Under the pieces are notes generated by a model. The model ran no database searches and had not been told where the DNA came from. It saw nothing but the letters and a program-made list of their open reading frames with translations. The translations under genes were made by a program, and so were the position numbers. Positions 61,010-64,000 of a stretch of DNA of 64,000 bases are shown piece by piece; position 1 is the stretch's first letter; each line of letters opens with the position of its first letter. This stretch comes from Bedellia somnulentella (taxonomy: Eukaryota; Arthropoda; Insecta; Lepidoptera; Bedelliidae): positions 17,317,213 to 17,381,212 of the forward strand of contig OY755183.1 in the NCBI GenBank assembly GCA_963576735.1. The letters are read 5' to 3'.

Positions 61010-61740
61010 AGCTCCAAAGAGCGATGCTACTGCAGATCCATCACAATACCGCCCCATTACTTGTCTTTGTACAATTTACATTACAAGACCTTGACATCCG
61101 TTCTGAGCTCCAGGATTACTCAACACATTGTCAAACAAACGCAACCGTCGGAACTTCTCCGCTGGCTGAATAGACTACAGGAAGGCGTTCGATTCGGTAC
61201 CTCATACATGGCGCATGAGGGTCCTCGAACTGTACAAAATTGATAGAACAGTTCCACAGTTACTCGGGCAATGTATGGGGTGCTGGAGAACGATTCTGAG
61301 TTTAGACGGTCAGCAGATGACGGACGCGGATGACCAAATTGATATAAGGCGAGGGAGTTTCGAGGGCCACTGCCTGAGTCCACTTTGGTTTTGCTTGGCC
61401 CTGAATCCTCTAAGTACACTCTTTGAGAATTCGGGGACACGCTTTCAGTTTCGGAGAGGCGGAGCACGCTTGCCTTATCTCCTTTACATGGATGACCGGA
61501 AGCTTTACGCCCCCACGGCTGAAAGATTGGCAGAGCTACTGACGATCACTATCACATACTGGTATCTCGGCATGTCACAGACCATTGCATTGGAGTGAAG
61601 GTGGCAGACGTGAAACAGGGTCTTGTCAGGCGTTAATAAAATCTGAGCCATTAACGCCTGGGTCATGATGTACACATTTGGCGTGCTCAGGTGGACTCAG
61701 TCCAAACTAGACGCTCTGGACAGACAAGTCCGCATGACTA
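61010..61740 (+). pseudogene. Decayed LINE reverse transcriptase, R4/Dong-like
   Basis: Broken frames read APKSDATADPSQYRPITCLC, LNRLQEGVRFGTSYMAHE, then MRVLELYKIDRTVPQLLGQC, LSPLWFCLALNPLSTL and LLYMDDRKLYAPTAERLAEL, with YMDD instead of YADD, and later MYTFGVLRWTQSKLDALDRQ. Several stops and frame changes; the region around 61300-61600 is one open frame. Clade assignment is tentative. Confidence 0.65.
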
Positions 61741-62834
61741 AAAGACATAAAAGCACAACTGGCAGGAGCTGAATTGGAACTTCATACACTAAGGAGTAAC
61801 AAATCTGAGGAGAACTCAATTATGCTACAGCAAATGTACGATAGCGTTATTCATATGCCAACTATAGACTTAACTACTCCGGTAAAAGAAAAAAAACCCC
61901 TACCTATTGTTAACATAAAAGGTTCAAAAAAGTTAAAGAAATACCTTAAACTTAAAATAATTGTAAGAAATCATGTAAAAAAACTTAATAAACTAAGGTG
62001 TAGTCAACATCATGAGATGAAATTTAAGTTAAATAGGCTAGAAAAACTATGTAGTGATTATGAACTTTCTCTAGACAATAATAAAGTTAAACTTAGCCAT
62101 GATAGTAATAGGATTATAGAATTGGAAAAATCTCTTCAAGATATTACATTAAAGTATCATGACAACCACTTAGAGATGCAAAGCTACATAGAAGGTTTAG
62201 AAGAAATCATAGAATTAAGTAATGAAAATATCAAAACAGTAGAAACACTTTCTGGGTTTTGCAATAAGTGTGAAAGCGTAAGTACTGTCATAAATGATGT
62301 ATCCCCTGAAAATAGAAATAATATGGTTCAGCCCACTTTTGCTTACAATAGAGGTGTGTCGACTCAGAGGACTTTAGTCTTCTCCGATTCTCTTGGTGTT
62401 AACATTGGCCATCATTTAAACAAAGAATTAGACCAATGTATCTTAAATACTTGTATGCCCGGAGCAAGTTACTCACAAATAATAAATTCTGTTTTAAAAG
62501 CACAATATGACTCCAACACTACTTTAGTTATTTTAATTGGTTCAAGTAACATGGTTAAACCAAGTGACTTGAAGAAATCATTTGACAAGTTGGTTAATTT
62601 AAATGTCAGAAAAATAATTATAAGTGACTTCCTATATTCCAAGCATCTTAGCTATAAGGTTAATACTAGGATTTATAAATTAAATATGTTACTATATAAT
62701 TTGACCTTGGGATATAGGCAAAAATTTTTTAATTTTAATATAAATAACTATATTAAGAAACCATTTTTGACTAAAAGTACCTTGAAAGTACCTGAACATT
62801 CTAAAAAACGTCTAGCTATGTTACTAGCTAGTAA
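61741..62834 (+). pseudogene. CR1-type LINE ORF1 fragment with coiled coil and SGNH-like domain
   Basis: Open frame entered from the R4-like relic without its own start (the frame's first codon at 61774 is TTG). Residues about 50-135 are K/L/E-rich and look like a coiled coil (KLNRLEKLCSDYELSLDNNK). The part TLVFSDSLGVNIGHHL, CMPGASYSQI and TTLVILIGSSNMV resembles the SGNH/GDSL esterase-like domain of CR1-group ORF1 proteins. It is cut at 62834 by the next element. The last 45 codons of the frame (to 62976) belong to that element. Confidence 0.65.
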
Positions 62835-64000
62835 TCTGGGGGCACGGCAGTGCCCCTGCCAAGTCTCGAGCAAAACGGGCACGGCCGTACCATCTTTTCT
62901 CGAAGCGTTTCGCGGCTGTTTCGCCCCCCCCTTTATCTTCGACGTGGACAAAGCTAGGAGTTTAGGTTTTCGGTGAATAATAGTAGGCATTGGAACAAGC
63001 TTAAGTTCGAAATTACACGCCAAATGAATTAATAGTTTAGGAGTTACGGTCGATCAAAGTTACACCATTTTGTCACTCACTGACTCACTGACAGATCATC
63101 AAAAATCTAAGGTACTTCTAGCAGACTTAGAAACTTCAAATTTTGCACCAAGATAGGTCATTAGCCACATATAAAGGAAAAATTATAAAAACATTAAAAA
63201 ATTATATGCCATAGAAAACAATTTTATATTTGCGGTTTGGCAAGAACATTATGTATGGATTTTGACTGCATTGTTAACTTTGTTCGTTGTTCAAGTACCT
63301 ATTCAATTGGATGAATACATACATAGAATAGAAAAGAATAATATAAATGTAATACATAGACTATCATTAATACAAATTAATACATAAAGTTCATTAAATT
63401 AATAAAGCTAAAACTCCATTGTATTGCGATAAATATTGTATGCGCGCTCGATAGATGGCGTTGTACCTGTCTGAATCGCGCTATGGTTGCGTTACAAAGC
63501 GCAGTGTAAGTAGTAGGTACTTCAAAATAATTCGATAATTTTCATTTGATAGCGCCATCTGTCTATGAAAACCCATTTCGAAACTAAAAAATATTGTAGT
63601 GATAATTGATATTCGGAGAACTTTACGTGTTATTTAGTTTAGTTTAGTTATCGTTTGTAAGTTAGTAGATATATATTTATTTAGTTAGTTATTTGTTAGT
63701 TAGTTTAGTTCTATTTAGTTTGCATATATTTATATAAGTTTAAGCCCTATTGTTATAGAAGTAATTGTAAATATAGTGTAATGGAACGTGAAATATTGTA
63801 CATAAATGGCGACCTTTGTAAACACAGAGTTATCTCTATTCCTGGAGATGGGTCGTGTTTATTTCATTCGTTGTCATACAGCATGTATGGGAGTTTTCAG
63901 TCGTCAAACAAGCATACGTGGCCCTTTCAAGAGTGACTAGTTTGGGTGGATTACATTTAATAAATGTGAATTTTAGTAGTATCAAAGCTCAGAAGACAGC
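62835..64000 (+). mobile_element. Helitron-like element with OTU and helicase remnants (runs off the window)
   Basis: Starts TCTGGGGGCACGGCAGTGCC after an A, inside the LINE ORF1 fragment. The 5' leader has GGCACGGCCGTACC, CTCGAAGCGTTTCGCGGC, and a block with CACTCACTGACTCACTGACAG. After AT-rich sequence and TTAG-rich repeats (about 63635-63725) comes a coding start at 63781. TC start after A and the helicase remnant suggest a Helitron/Helentron lineage; the 3' end is outside the window. Confidence 0.6.
63781..64000 (+). pseudogene. OTU-protease N-terminus joined out of frame to Pif1/Helitron helicase C-terminus
   Basis: ATG at 63781 begins MEREILYINGDLCKHR, then ISIPGDGSCLFHSLSYSMYG, the OTU catalytic Asp-Gly-x-Cys block. 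Soon after, the frame changes and QAYVALSRVTSLGGLHLI then NVNFSSIKAQKT follows, which is the final conserved motif of Pif1-like Helitron helicases. The middle of the protein (rest of OTU, Rep, most of the helicase) is absent, so this is an internally deleted copy. It continues beyond 64000. Confidence 0.65.

Noticed and set aside
61774..62976. 400-codon host gene with an esterase-like domain
   Set aside because: No ATG at the stated start, entered from an RT relic, and its end is in another transposon's leader; the domain fits LINE ORF1.
63635..63730. TTAG/TTTAG-rich stretch that recalls the insect telomere repeat
   Set aside because: The units are irregular (TTTAG, TTAGTTAG, ATTTAG) and not TTAGG in tandem, and the stretch is inside a transposon leader.

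Overview
The window looks like nuclear DNA from a lepidopteran (moth or butterfly). It is AT-rich, the host genes have short exons with GT-AG introns, and the intergenic and intronic DNA is packed with insect-type interspersed repeats. The Helitron termini (TC...CTAG inserted between A and T, 5' start TCCATACTAATATTATAA) and the jockey/CR1-type and RTE-type LINE fragments are of kinds I associate with Lepidoptera. I cannot name the species. No bacterial, phage, plasmid or CRISPR feature is present.

Host genes, left to right: (1) an intronless orphan membrane-protein gene at 2861-3952 (+); (2) the first coding exon of an SLC6A15/17-type amino-acid transporter at 12244-12924 (-), whose remaining exons must lie beyond the left edge; (3) an intronless BLCAP homologue at 24057-24293 (+); (4) ribosomal protein S28 at 29895-30092 (-); (5) all five exons of TRAP-alpha/SSR1 at 32523-36031 (-); (6) all nine exons of mitochondrial AGXT2 at 37522-45369 (+); (7) all eight exons of the AlaX-type tRNA editing factor AARSD1 at 47125-58805 (+); (8) the last two exons of an unrecognised acidic protein at 59071-60628 (-). 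SSR1 and AGXT2 are divergent. AARSD1 and gene 8 converge with only about 265 bp between stop codons. These genes do not form a pathway; they look like ordinary housekeeping neighbours.

Most of the rest is repeats. I use local names. SINE-A is an approximately 245 bp retroposon with about 40 copies or fragments in 64 kb, in at least three subfamilies. SINE-B and SINE-C are tRNA-derived. SINE-D is a further tRNA-related family. RTE means 3' fragments of one RTE-like LINE whose tail SINE-A shares. LINE-A (16.8-19.7 kb) and LINE-B (52.3-54.2 kb) are 5'-truncated elements carrying reverse transcriptase. LINE-D is a 3'-UTR-only family ending in (TTCTA)n. There are four non-autonomous Helitrons and several TIR/MITE elements (836-1013, 7625-7711, 43750-43988, 52064-56439, 56859-57600), plus an odd three-unit repeat at 6338-6967. 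The right edge (62835-64000) enters a Helitron-like element that carries an OTU protease start abutting the end of a Pif1-type helicase.

The most notable points are: a Helitron family carrying both an old SINE-A and a tRNA-like module with A and B boxes; a four-level nest in AARSD1 intron 6 (intron > TIR transposon > Helitron > LINE); repeated fold-back junctions of SINE and RTE copies; SINE/LINE tail sharing; a SINE that may supply the AGXT2 poly(A) signal; and an insect BLCAP that keeps the three codons known to be edited in mammals. All calls come from reading the sequence; no database search was run.
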